A stretch of 64,000 bases of DNA from Siphonodentalium dalli (GCA_032622095.1 CP136066.1:174031164-174095163), one strand, 5' to 3'. Shown: positions 37,901 to 52,900, numbered from the stretch's first letter. Notes: generated by a model not told the origin, from the sequence alone. Made by a program: numbers and translations.

Positions 37901-40900
37901 GAGGCACATTATTTGAGCTGGGATACTAGATGAGTTAGAGCCAGTTTTGTAAGGCAAAACTTCATCCTTTGGTATTAGGAATACCAGCAGGCCTGCAAAT
38001 AGCGTGTCTGTCATTTGCAGAATGAGGTCCCCAGAGGGTGAATTTAGTGATGCTATCCCGCATAGCGGGCTAGCATAACTAAATTCACACTCTGTAGACC
38101 TCATTGCTTAGGCCTCATCTTCTGGGAAGTATCTATGGTATTAAATTAACATTGTTTTTAGTTACGTTTTCCCATCTGGGAAGTTTCTATATCCCCTAAT
38201 TTGCAGAAGATAAAATCCATAATAGAGGCGCTCAATGGGTAAACATCACCAACTTCAACTGGGGAACTTCAATTTGATCCTAGGTCTGCCATAGCAGTTG
38301 AGGGCCTAAACAGAATGAGGTCCCCAGAGGGTGAATTTAGTGATGCTAGCCCACTATGCGGGGTAGCGTCACTAAAATCACACTCTGGGGACCTCATTCT
38401 GCAAATGACAGACACGCTATTTGCAGACTTGAATACTAGAGGGCAGTTGTTACATTTTTCCCTCTTCGCGTTTTGTAAATGTAAAGGGCCTGAGAAGCTC
38501 AAAATGTTCTTAAATTTCTACTTGTCCCAGGGGACAGGTAGAACAAGAGGTTGCACCATGGGTGCAAAATTGAAATATGGGCAGCTCGGAAACCAAATTG
38601 TGAAAAAAATGTGATGAACGAACAAATTACTTGACAATTATAACAAATGACTTACGGAAATCCAACATTTTCAGATTAAGTAAGAGGGAAAACTCTTGAA
38701 TGGAAAACGTGAACAATGTCAATGAACCCTCTTTTGAAAGCCCTCATGATGCCAAACCTGCACAACAAATTTCATTGAGATCTGATAACCCATGGTTAAG
38801 ATATAAGAGTGGACGGATGGAAATCAAACATTTTCAGATAAACAAAGAGGGATAACTCTTGACCGGAAAATGTGAACAATGTCAATAAACACTTTTTTGA
38901 AAGCCCTCCTGATGAAAAACATGGACCAAATTTCATTGAAATCCGATCACCCATGGTTGAGATATATGAGCAGACGGAAGGACGCACAGACAGATGGATG
39001 ACAAATGGCTAGACAGATGGACGGACACATATAATCCAGTATATGGGGGTATAATTATTTTCTACCTGTTACCTGAGAATTGTCCCTGTGTATACGGTAT
39101 TACCTTATTATTTGAGATAACATGTATTTGAGGAGTAAACAGATCAGATGTATTATTCTATAGCAGTATTTTTCAGATATTTAATAATAGAGTAAAACCT
39201 CTCCATACCGAACACCCTTCGGACCAGCCCTCCTGATCGGATTAGAGCGGTGTTCGGTTTATAGAAAATAGCACTACTACCAGAATGTATTGACGTCGTT
39301 GTCGAAGCACAACCGATTCATTATTGATTAATTAAAATTTATTCAATAAAGTACCGAATCAAATATAAATAACAATAGATAAAACATCATGTTATATTAA
39401 GAATTAAAAACATGGTATATTAAGACATAATACATGATAAGATAGGAAACATGGAAACGAAAAATGTTACGGTGATTGAAAATGTCGCTTAAAAATGTCG
39501 TATCATTAGTGTAGTATAATCATACTCATGAATAATCGTACCGATTAATTAGCGGTCTTTTGTTCGGTGATCGCTTTGAATCGGATTATAACAACAGTTG
39601 TCTGATTAGATAACTGAATGCTTATTTAACACATTGAGTGAACATTGGTGACTTCACGGAGATAGAAGAACTGACATTTTGTTTTCACATCATCAACCAT
39701 CATTGTGCTGAATTGGACTCTTATTTTTACGACCACTGTCAAAACTAAACACTAATTAGCTAAACATGCACGATGGTAGTGTATTGTCACCAATACAGTT
39801 TTAATCAGCATGTCAGAGCGAATCAGCAGGTCACGAAAATGCCCACTCAGAGTTGAATGTATAGACTAGAAATTTAAACTTATAAAGGATCCGCAGTCTA
39901 TACACTGAAGCCAACACGAGTTCAGCCTCAAGTATGTCAAATCTAACGTATGTGCGTTCGGGTGATATCGCTTTCTGCGTTCGGATTTCGGAGGTAAAAC
40001 ATAATGTATTTGTTCACTTTTGGACTAGAAAAGCCGTCCAATGTTCGGAATAGAGAGATTCCGGATTACAGAGGTAATTTTTGGAGAGAATGCACTTGGG
40101 TGAATTCGGGACCGGACAATTTGGTCGGTATGGAGAGGGATTCGGTTTATAGAGGGTCCGGTTTGGAGAGGTTTTACTGTAACCAGTAATACTCTATTGT
40201 GATTTTTGAAATACCGGTATACAATTATAAATTTATCCAGCAAAACATGGCATTTAAGAATTCACACCCAATAGTTCCTTCTCATAAATAAATATAATTT
40301 TAGGGATGTAGGTGGTTATCTGTACAGATAAATTAACAGCAAATTGATCTGGACAAATATTAAGCTCTGCTTCCGAGATGTCTCAAACTGACATAAGTAG
40401 ATATTATTCTATTTTTCTAACAGAAGCTGTGAATTAGGCTCCTTTGTCGTAGGTGACAGGTATCACAAGAATTTACTTGTCACCCAGAAACAGTGACCTG
40501 TCATGGACAGTTGGACATGTGGTCATTTCGAGATCTGCTGAGAAGAGACCCAGTGTTTCCTTTGATGGGGTATGCACATGTCAGAATTTCATATTGAACC
40601 AAAATGTAGACGAACACAGATGGATGGACAGGCGGATAGACAGACTGATTATATAATACAACCATTTTTCAATGGGCGTATATAATACTTACATGAGTAT
40701 CCTTGAAGACTTTCTCGTAGTTGACTTTGTCCAGAGTGTTCATAATGAGCGTTGGGGTAGTTAGGAAGAACAAAATTATGACGACAACACAGTTGATTAA
40801 AAGAGCCTTGAACCACCAAACAAATGTTGCCACCGATAAGTTCTCCCTGAAAGAATAATGAAACATTGATGACACCGACTGAGGCATCTACCATACTAAC

Positions 40901-43900
40901 AATACTCTCAGGTGCCTAATAATAGTGTCAGCACATTATTAATTTTGGAGAAAATTCCAAATGATCACTATTATTTGGCATTGAGACATAGAGTGAAATT
41001 GCCATCACATGAAAATTTCTCCAAAATCCATACCAACGATCTTTGAAAAATCACTGATGGATATAGAAAGAAATATATGACATCAATCACCTGCGCCTAA
41101 GGTATAAACAACCATGTGCTTCTGTGGCAAGCTGGTGTTTGCTATTATTAATTTTAGCCTAAATCCCCACACATCTCTATTATTAGGCCATCGTGATAAC
41201 TAGGCAATGAGAGTAGGTCGCTTGTTGATCTTATTATCTAAACATTTCCCACTAATCAATAGGAATCTTTTTGCTGTCGTCTGCTTATATTTCATGAACA
41301 CCCCCCCACCCCCTTTATAACTGATTTAGCAAACCATTTAGTAAAGAAAGGGTTGAACAGACAAGGCTTGTTTTAACCTTTGAATGAGGTCCCCAGAGGG
41401 TGAATTTAGTTATGCTATCCCACACAGTGGGCTAGCATCACTAAATTCACCCTCTGGGGACCTCATTCTGCTTAGGCCTCATCTCCTCTTTATTATCAAA
41501 TTAATAAGTTTTTAGTTTCTATAGAAACTTCTTTAGAAAGTATATTTTTTATTTTAGTTTAGTTTCTCTTTATTTCCAAATTGGCAGACAACGCAATGCA
41601 TAATAAAGGTGCCCAATGGGTGCACATCACCATATTCAACATCTGGGAACTTAAATCTTGAGTCTAGGTCTCCCATATCAGATGAGGCCATGCAGAATGA
41701 GGTCCCCAGAGGAAGAATTTGGTGATGTTAGCCTGCTGTGCTCAGACTGTGGACGGACAGAGCCCATTTCTATATCCCGCACCAAACTATGTTTGCAGGG
41801 GAAAACTAGCAGGGTAACCCAGTGTTGCCAAGGTTAATGTGGTGTAGAGCCATTCGCTGTGGACATTTGGTGGAAATAAAGTATGTCTCACATTGAAGTG
41901 AGGACGCATCATTTCTTCACCTCTATAAATAGCACAAACATAAAAATAGCAAATGAGCTCGTTATAAGTTTTTGCTAGCTCACTATAAATCCTGTGATTC
42001 CTGTCCCCATATAAATATTACCCTGTGCCAATGCATTCTCTTATATATGCGAGTTGACCATAGGTCGCCTCGCATATATAAGAGAATGCATTGGCCTAAC
42101 AATTTTTTATCATTTTTTTTTAAATAAATGTTTCTTACAATTTTTAGGACATAAAATAAAAAACATCCATTACCCTGCAGGGAGCCCCACACATATTATA
42201 GAAGCATATAGAAGAGTGTCGTCTGCTCATGTTTGTCTGGGGCTCTGTATGGGTGAAATTATAAAATTGTTAAAGAATACAAGAAAAAAATATTAAAATT
42301 GTAAAAAATTGTTAGGCCAATGCATTCTCTTATATATGCGAGGCGACCTATGGTAAAAAATAATGCATACATACCGGTATGCAATAATAAATCTGTTCCA
42401 GAGAAGGATCCAGTGACAATTGCTGCCATTTTCGACCAAATTAAGACGTAGGTTACCAGCCATGCTAAATTACACATCTATTCTGCGCTATAGCTATAAA
42501 TGCCTCGATTTTATGCTGGAAACACACTTACCAGTAGATATTTTCTGGTGAGGGAGCAAAGTGAACTTCCCACTCAGGAACTCCTATCTCTCTATATACA
42601 GAAGAAGTCTGAGCATTAACCGAGCTTTTACAATGAGAACGGAAATCAGCACGCGCCCTGTAAGACAGAATATTATATGTTTCTCAATAGGACAAACGGA
42701 AATCAGCAACACGTCTAGCTGATAATAATAATACTAAGACAAGGGAGTAATAATGGTTACTTATGATAATAAAAGTCTGCCTTACTCTAAAAATTGGAGG
42801 GAACTCAATTATTTGAGTATGCCATCAAATTGACGAGAAAGTTTCCTTGTTGATACAGTAAGGCTCTAAGTAATCAACTTCTTAACCACAGCAGAATTAT
42901 GGGTAACTTTTCATCGGAAAGCTCTCCCCGAGAGCTTTCCGATAAATGGCAACAAGCCATATTTCCGACTAAATCCTGAAAAGTTATCCATAATTCTGCT
43001 GTGGTTAAGAAGTCGATTACTTAGAGCATTACTGTATCTTCAACAAACCCGAACAAAGTGATCTGCACTCTCTTTAGTGTCACATACAAAATTGCTGCAA
43101 ACTCACAATGTTTAACATGAGACATTATTACACTAATATCGTTGGAATCTGTGACATATATTAAATACTTATCCTGAGCCATGTCTCATATTCAAACCTG
43201 ACCCAGGCGTATTTAGGGTCGGGTTGTCCCATGTTTTGAATAAATAATTTTTGTCATATTCACAATTTATGCTTCATATTTTCTTCAAAATGTAAAATTA
43301 ATATTTTAAAACACGATTAAATTACTTGATTTCTTTAAGTTGTTGCTAAATATGCTAAGTTTTTCAGATTCAGATATGTGATATTCTGGTTTCAGGTTGG
43401 TATATTTTATATCTCTATTGTTATTCATGTTGGATCACATTGATGATGTCACTAAAACACTACATTCCATTCTATTGTAGATGTATACCATGTATCACAA
43501 CTACAAGTATCTATCCTAATATCTTATCATATAATTTATTCTTATTTTAACCCTTCCATGACTGGAGCTACCTTAAATTTTGGGAAAACCCTGGAGCATA
43601 GGGAGCATCGCATATATAAGAGAATACATTGGCCTAACAATATTTACCTTGGCCTTGTAAGCCAGTGCATTCTCTTATATATAACAGGCTCCCTATGGGA
43701 GCATATACCAGAGAATGCACTGGCACAGGGTATTTAATGCTACACCAGCGCATCTCCAGTCATGACACTGTTAAATAAAGTTGAGAAAGTAATTTTTTTT
43801 GTTTTTATTTTGGTCGGGTCTCCCTTTGTCGGTTGTCCCTAATCTGGTTGTCATGGCTCGATTGGGTCAGGTTGCCCCTGGTTCGGATGTCATGGCTTGA

Positions 43901-46900
43901 TTGGGTCGGTTGTCCGGATCAGGATGTCATGGCTTGATTGGGTCGGTTGTCCGGATCGGGATGTCATGGGTCGGGGTTGCCCCTGGGTCAGGTGGTCCTG
44001 TTCCCTGAGATACCACTTATTTTGTGTGGCCTAATGTGTACTTTTAGACCAGAATGTATTCACTAACCAATCAGATAAATGTTTCAGCCATTTGATCGGA
44101 AGCAAATGTAAGGCAATGACGAGAGTCTCACCTTTCAGCCATTTGATCGGAAGCAAATGTGACGAAGGCAATGCCAAGAGGCTCTTGATAAGCCGTGGCT
44201 TTCTCTGCCTCGCACGCATCCCGCAACACGGATTCTTCTTCTGCATAATAGCTTATAGCATCAACCTGTAAGCAAAGAGAATTATAATCAAAACTCATCA
44301 GGCAGTGATAGCTTATAGCATCAACCTGTAAGCAAAGAGAATTATAATCAAAACTCATCAGGCAGTGATGAGTTTTCTCAAATGAGAAGCACAAAGCAAA
44401 TATCAAGAAATTCTGTTGAATATTGCTCAAGTTATCATCCAGACAACCAAAAAACTGATTTTTAAGTATATATTGATTTTTATCATTACTAGTAATAATG
44501 TTAAAGTGTTGATCCAGACAACACGGACGAATATGTTGATTATAATAGTCCTCCAAAAAATTTTAGGAGAAAAAAATTCTGAGATTTGGTATAAGAAAAT
44601 AATAAAATAAAATATGTCACTAAAAATAAAATATTTTCCAAATGGAAACACTTGAACGACGCCATTTCTAGAATATTGACGATTCTGTACTGGCCCAAAA
44701 CTTTATATACCACATCCTACAATTAGGTTTGAGTTCAAATAATAAATTGTATTTGGTAATGGTTTTTTTTCTGTCTGAAATCAACTATATGATTTCAAGC
44801 TCCAAAGATCATGTTAACTGACATGTTAACTGACAGTATACATTATGAATTATTTTGCTTTAAATGTGCGAACATTAAGTAAAACATTAGAAATTGCTGC
44901 AATAACTTTTTCCAACATTTCCCAACTGTAATAAGCTGAGATGGGGTCTATATATTAACATTCCCTATGAAGGGTTAATATGGGGATGAAAATTGTCATG
45001 CATCAGGGTCAATAAATAGTCAGCATTGGACTGTGTGAATATGGTTGGGCAAAGCTCAGTTGCTAATAACACAACCAACTTATGTTTTTTCGACATTGAT
45101 TTAAAACCAAAACCGATCAATATTTCAGTATTAAGAAACAAAGATGACACATACCTGTCTACAACAACAGTCGCTACAGCAGCACACTCCACACATATAA
45201 GGTCGTAGCAGAGGTCGGTCTCCAAGGCGAGCTAACTCCATCTCAGAATTCATCTTACCATCTTGAGCTTTTTGTCTAAAATTACATTAGATGGAATAAT
45301 ATAAAAGGCAGCCAGGCCACATGTTCCCTGAATGAGGTGGCTTTTTTATTTGACCAGTGGCTTTTTTAGAAATGAACACTTTTATTGTAGGAAAAGCCAT
45401 TGAATCACAGTCTACTTTGTTAACAAATCTAGTTTTATTTGATTAGACCAAGCCTTGAAATAGGGTGTCTGTCATTTGCAGAATGAGGTCCCCAGAGGGT
45501 GAATTTAGTGATGCTACCCCGCAAAGCGGGCTAGCATCACCAAATTCACCCTCTGGGGACCTCATTCTGCAAATGACAGACACCCTATTTCAAGGCTTGG
45601 ATTAGACACCATAATAATCAGTAAATTATAAGTGTATGAATTTATGACCCAAAAACCAAAATAATTGGGAAATTGTAATGCAACAAGCTTAAGGGTCATA
45701 ACTGTGGTAAAAATAGATGGACCAAACCCAAATTCGAACAACTTGACCTGTATTTTCATGTGAGTAATCCATATACCAAATATGAAAAGAACCAGATAAC
45801 TAATACTAAATAATCGACAAATTCCAAGTCAACAAGGACCATAACTCCGGTAAAAATGGACGGACAGAACCCAAATTTGAACTTGACCTGTTTTCAAGTT
45901 TGACCAAATGACCAAAAATAAAAGCACAAAAGTTGATTTTATATCCTGACTTATTATAAAGAAGACACCAGTTTGGAAAGCTACAGCGACACACTGCCAT
46001 TAGCATCATTCATTCTGACTGGTGCTAATGGCAGCGTGCCAAATTCATTGCAAGGTGAAATTGTTAATTTACATGACTAAAATCAATTTTGTGGTCAAGT
46101 TCATGATAAGGTTGCAGGACAGATTAAATATATGCACATGAGTGAAATATTTATTTCAAAAATGATATTCGACATACTATGTGATACCTTGAAAATAGGT
46201 AGCTTTCTGAACAAGCCTTGAAATAGGGTGTCTGTCATTTGCAGAATGAGGTCCCCAGAGGGTGAATTTAGTGATGCTACCCCGCATAGCGGGCTAGCAT
46301 TACCAAATTCACCCTCTGGGGACCTCATTCTGCTTACACCTCAGCAGAATGAGGTTCCCAGAGGGTAAATTTGGTGATGCTAGCCCGGTATGCGGGGTAG
46401 CATCACTAAATTCACCCTCTGGGGACCTCATTCTGTAAATGACAGACACCCTATTTCAAGGCTTGTTTCTGAACTGGCATCTTCTTATATTAATAAGTCG
46501 GGATATAAAATCCACTTTTGTGTTTTTTTTCTTTCTGACATTGAGTCCAATAACTATAATTTTATGTGAGTAATCCACATACAAAATTTTAAAACAATCA
46601 GATAACTAAAACTAAAGTTATCACACGGAAACCATCTGGGACGGACTGACACCATTGATTTATAGTCCCCAGACAATTTTTTTTCAGGGGACAATTACAT
46701 CATATGATCAGGATTTTACCCATACCAAATCCGAAGTATAGCATGGTTATCATACTTGAAAGATAATCTAATACAAGGAATTTTCACAAATATTTCAGGA
46801 ATATTCTACAATAACATATCAGTCTGAATTACATGTGCCAAAGAATTGTAAACAAGAGATGGACTGTCGTCCAGTACAAACCCCCTTGTCGCATACAGCC

Positions 46901-49900
46901 TAGTGTGGGCATATATAACCTATGAGTGATATACTCAGACAGATGGACCCAAAATGAGCATTTTCATATAAACAAAGGTGAATAACTATAGAACGAAAGA
47001 CCTAAACAAAATGATTGCACACGCCATTGAATATCCTCATAGTGGTGAACATCCATTGAGACCGAGCATTACTGTTCAAGTTATGGCCTGAACAGACATC
47101 GGACGAACCAAAAAGGCAACATTTCCAGATAAACAAAGATGAATAACTCTAAAATGAAAAACCTGAACAAAACGATTGAACCCTCTATTGAATGTCCTCA
47201 TAGTAGTGAATAACCGTCCCAAATTTCATTGCGATCCGAGCACAACTATTGAAGTTATGACATGAACAGACATTGGACAGACCAAAAAGCCAACATTTCC
47301 AGATAAACAAAGATGAATAACTCTAGAATGGAAAATCTGAACAAAACGATGGAACACACTATTGAATGTCCTCATAGTAGTGAACAACCATACCAAATTT
47401 CATTGAGATCTGAGCACAACTGTTGAAGTTATGACATGAACAGACATTGGATAGACGTAAGCACAGACAGAAGGATGGACAGACAGATGCAAAACAGTAT
47501 ACCCCCCTTTTAAAAAGGGGGTATAATAAGCTATTTCATGAATATATTAATAGTAAATTCGAAACTTATGAAATTTGTTATCAACAGTTAGTTCAAAACT
47601 ACATATACAAATTTTGCATGTACTGAACATATGTAATTTGGTGACATAATTGAACCCTTTCTATACTAAATGGATTCTCCCATTCAGTTATAAAAGTATA
47701 CATTGGAATGGTCTATTATTCAGCTAGAAGCATAGATTAGCACATGACAGTCAGATGAAAAGATAATACAAGTGCTGAAGGATTCATAATTATTGATGGG
47801 AATTTTTCAGATAATAAATTCAACAAACAACCTATGGTCGTTTGTTGATCTTATTATGAATATATACATTTCCTAAGTGAATTACTCATCAACGAGTATT
47901 TAGTATAGAAGGGTTAAAAGAACAATTTATAGAATATTTTTCTGCTCTTCCTTATTAGGCCAAAGAAAAAAATATTTGTGGTTCGGGTTTCCCTACCGAC
48001 CCTATTTTAAACCCCCTACCCTAAAGTTTTTTTTATGGTCTTCAAGAAAATCTATTTAATTTTAATTTCATAAAACACAAAAAGCACATTTCAGCATCTC
48101 AGAATAGGTTGATTTCTTAGTAAAAGTACATATGTATTGTGTAATGTTAAAATTTATACAAAAATAATCAAAAGTAGTTTTATGTCAATCTTGGAGAGTA
48201 AAATACGCACATGAAAAGTAATAAGAATATGGCAAAACGAAAAAAATAATTAAAAAAATAAAATTTCAGGACTACCTACCGAACCTATTTTTTTTCGGCT
48301 TGTAACTCAAAACAAAGATTTAATTTTCTTTGGCCTTATAATCTCCAAGAAATATGACATGGTAGAAACTAGTCATCTGGAGAGAAGACCAAGGAAATTC
48401 ATTGCATTTACCTTTTCTGGTCGAGTTTGACTAATGTGGTGATGTTGTATGCAAACTGTACATCCAAAACTTCATTTTCAGAGTAAGCTTCTCTGAAGTG
48501 ACAAAAGAAAGACATGGAAACATTAGATGATATCATGAATAAAACACAGAAGGCTTAACCCTTTGATTGCTCAATGGATTTTCACATTCAGTTCTAATCA
48601 TATACATTGGAACAGTCCACGGGAGAGGGGGTATCACTAAATGACTTCTGCGCTTGTCCATGAATCTGATTGCATAACATTTGAAAGCAATAACTCTGGC
48701 AAAATGATCTTGAAATGGAAAATTTCCAGTTTTCTATAACTGCCCAATAAATTACTACAAGCTGGATGGCCCAACAAATAATACAACAAATAAGTAAATT
48801 CCAGTATGTGAGTGATCAGTATTGTAATAAGGACATTAGATATGATATTTTTAAAAATATATTATATATTTCCTTAACCCTTTACCCAACAAACCGGCCA
48901 AAACCGGCCAAATAAAGCTTCAACAGCCTAAAATATCTTCGGTCTGTCTCAATAGAACCATACAAATATGGATATCATTGGAACCGGCTCCTTGACCACA
49001 TTGTGATAGTTACAGTTAGCCCTGTGCCAATGCATTCTCTTATATATGCGAGTCGACCATAGGTCGCCTCGCATATATAAGAGAATGCATTGGCCTAAAA
49101 AAAATCGTTTTTTAACACTTTTTACCATTTTTTCTTACATTCTTTAACAATTTTATAATTTTTAATGTGTTAAGCCAATGCATTCTCTTATATATGCGAG
49201 GCGACCTATGGTCGACTCGCATATATAAGAGAATGCATTGGCACAGGGCCCTTCTGTTGGGTAAAGGGTTAAAGAAAGCCTGAACACTGAACTATATGGA
49301 TATATGACCTGTGTTTGTAAACCATAGTAGAAAGGGGTTGACTTTTTGGTCGCCTACCATTGGCTTGCTCGGAATCAGTCACGCATGCGCAGTCCCAATA
49401 TAACTCACTTTACAGATTGAATTCGTCAGTTTATTTTCTGCTACAGACCCGAACGGAAGTCTAAAGGGAGTATTGTTCCGAATTTGTCGTTTAACAACTA
49501 GACAACAAATTCAATTTATCGATACAATAATTACTGGTCGCCATTAGATATGGCATAAAGGTTAGGTTAATTGGAGTTTAATGCCATTTTTTTTAAAGCC
49601 GCCAGGTCATATCACAACATTTTCAGTTTTACCGGGAAATAATTTCATTGCACGTAGAAACTGCAGACCCCCAGCAAGCAACTGACAAAATTTCGCAGAC
49701 ACACAAATTACGTTACTTTAGCTTTGAGTAGACTACAAATTCACAGCTTTTGGGAATCAAACAAGCTTCGTCAGTGCTGGACGGCTTATGATGGTCTAAT
49801 GCACTATACCGACTGAGCTCCCTGTGATATAAAAGTAATCTATATGACTTACTGGAAGTGCTGCATTATAATGTTTCTGAAACATTTGTCTTTAGGTATG

Positions 49901-52900
49901 TTTGATATCATCAGAGTTCTTGTAACCTACAACATGTAAGAATCGGTACCAATTACCTGAGTTTCCAAAAGGGAGCATTGCATATATAAGAGAATACATT
50001 GGCCTAACAATATTTACCTTGACCATAAGCCAGTGCATTATCTTATATATGCGAGGCGCATATAGATGAGAATGCACTGGCACAGGAACTTTCATGCTAC
50101 ACCAGCACAGGTCCAGTCATGAATGGGTTAAAGTCACAAAAAGTTCAGCATTGTTTTTTGTTATCATCATGATAACATTGTCAGGGTTATGAAAATCTTC
50201 GACAAGTAGACTTGGACTACCGTTTTCACAACAAAGCTATGTTTTAACTAACATCGCTATAGCAACAACTCCAAATAAACAAAGAAGAACAACTCTAAAA
50301 CGGCCTTGCAATGGGTCGATTAGGGTGCAGAGAAAATACCCAAAATCCCAATCCTAAGTTTTACATGCTGTTCTTATTTCGGTGTGTTGCAATACGTGAT
50401 ACATCATATAGCATGGGTATAAAATTTTCTTTCACCCATTGTTGATTATCTGATGGAATAAACAAACTTTCCACTAGTTTTGCCCAGCTTATCTCCTAGT
50501 ATAAAAATAATTAGTTTAAACAACTCACTTGTTCATCCTCATCATACTGAAGGTTGAGTGAGAAAAACCTGAGAATAACGATAGCTATCACCAGATACAG
50601 GATGGCAAACAGCACATGTAACCATAGTAACGGTGATCTGCAATAGATAGAGTGATGTATTGAAAACAGAAGCCAGCAAGTTTCTGGCATACTGGTCAAC
50701 CAGTCAAATGAGTTGAGAACAGGCCCTCACAGAATCTCAGTCCCCCACATCTAGAAACTCAGAAGACTTGGTGCCACTGGACTGCATTCATAGTCAGTGT
50801 TCGCTCTGTCGGTGGCCAAATTGACCAATGGCCAATATTTTTGGAATTTGGCTAATAAAAATATCATTTGGCTAAACTTTTTGCCAATTTTTTGTGCCCC
50901 AAATGGAGATGGAAAGCATGGAGCTGGAAAGCTAATTAAAAAGCGCTGAATATTGTTTTTAAAGTTGTTTTTGTGTTGTTTTAGTTATGTTTTTATTCTG
51001 AGTAACAAATAAAGTTTAAAACAAATATTTTAGTCATTAATTGTGAAGCGCCGAGAAATTGAGGCTTTAATTTGGCCAAAGTTTTTTTTAATTTGGCCAA
51101 AAAACATTTGGTCAAAGTTTTTTTCATTTGGCTAATAAAATTTTCATTTGGTTGAACATTTGGCCACAAGATATCTCGGTCCAGCATGAACACTGTTCAT
51201 AGTATAACAGGAAATCTTTCCTGAAACTATAGGTATAACGTAAACAAAACATTTCATATGTACAGACCTATGAAACTATTGTAATGTATTGTCTGGCTGA
51301 AGAAGGCTACGACGTCAAAAATTACCACCAAAAGGGTGTTGTTATTTTATCCACTATAGGTCTTTAGTTGGATTATAGAATCATAAAATGTTTTGTACTT
51401 ACCCTGACTCAAGGTTTGCTATTGTTGTGTGGCCAAAATCTGAAGCATTTCCAACTGAAAAAAACAAACATTAGATTAATAAACATGTAAGAAAACAAGT
51501 GATCCAATGAATAGATTAGTCCAAAAGAGGTGCGCTAAACGTATTCCGAAAATATGCCAGCTATAACATGGAAATATGCTTTGAAAGCCTCGAAAAAAAT
51601 GTAATGTCCCTCAAGTATGTTGATTGAAATGAAAGTGTCAATGACACTGTAGCTCAACTAAGGAAAGAGTTTATTTTTTGCTGAGCAATGAATAGAAGAT
51701 AAAGAAGGAAAGCCAAAAAGTTACAGTAAAGGGCTTGCATAGTGCTGATGAAATTATTTTCATTTGAAACATTTCACCAATAAATGTGGGCTGCAGGGTG
51801 TGCGGATGGATTCAAATTTGAAATCCAAGATGGCTGCTGGCAGCCATGTTTTATAACGAATTTTGGAAATAATTTATGGCTCCAATCTAGAGAACACCCC
51901 GAAAATCCATATGAAAATTGCTAAAATTTGATAGCTCCCATCTAGAGGTGATCCTAAACATGCCTGTAATTTTTCAAAACATTTCTCTAATAAATGAGGG
52001 CTGCAGGGTGTGCCGATGGATTCAAATTTGAAATTCAAAATGGCAGCCGGTGGCCATGTTTTTAACAAATTTCGAAAAAAAAATGATGGCTCCGATCGAG
52101 AGATCGCCGCGAAGAACCATATGAATTTTGGTGACAATCGGATGAGGGATGCGGGTGAGCCAAAGGAAATTGTTGATGGATGCACAGCTAGACACATGCA
52201 TAGATGGACGGACACACAGACAACAACCCACAGCAATAGCTCGAACTTTACAAAGTAAAGTTGAGCTAAAAAGACCTCATTGAGACCTATCCGGGCAGCA
52301 AGCCTGCAAATAGTGTGCCTGTCATATGCAGAATGAGGTCCCCAGAGGGTGAATTTAGTGACGCTATCCTGCACAGCAGGCTAACATCACCAAATTAACC
52401 CTCTGGGGTCCTCATTCTGCTTAGGCCGCATCTTCTGGGAAGTATCTATAGTCTCAAATTAACATTGTTTTTAGTTAATTTGTCCCTTCTCTTCAGTTTC
52501 TATATCCTACAGAAGATAAAATGCATAATCGAGGTGACTAATGGGTGAACATCACCAACTTCAACTGGGGAACTTCAATCTGATCCTAGCAGTTGAGGCC
52601 CCAGCAGAATGAGGTTCCCAGAGGGCGAATTTGGTGACACTAGCCCACCTGCGCGATAACATCACTAAATTCACCCTCTGAGGACCTCATTCTGCAAATG
52701 ACAGACACACTATTCCAAGGCTCGCCAATATAAAATTGATATCAACAGTTGAAGCAAAGACTTAAGGTACATTTCTTATTGGCCTGAAAATATGGTGCCG
52801 GACATTTCCAGAATGAGGTTCCCAGAAGGTGAATTTAGTGACGCTAGCATCACTATATTCACCGTCTGTGACCTCATTCTACTTAGTCCTGGAAAGTATC

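Noticed and set aside
44128-44556. 142-residue minus-strand ORF
   Set aside because: Includes exon 10 plus its duplicated acceptor and intron; only 44132-44265 is supported as constitutive coding sequence.
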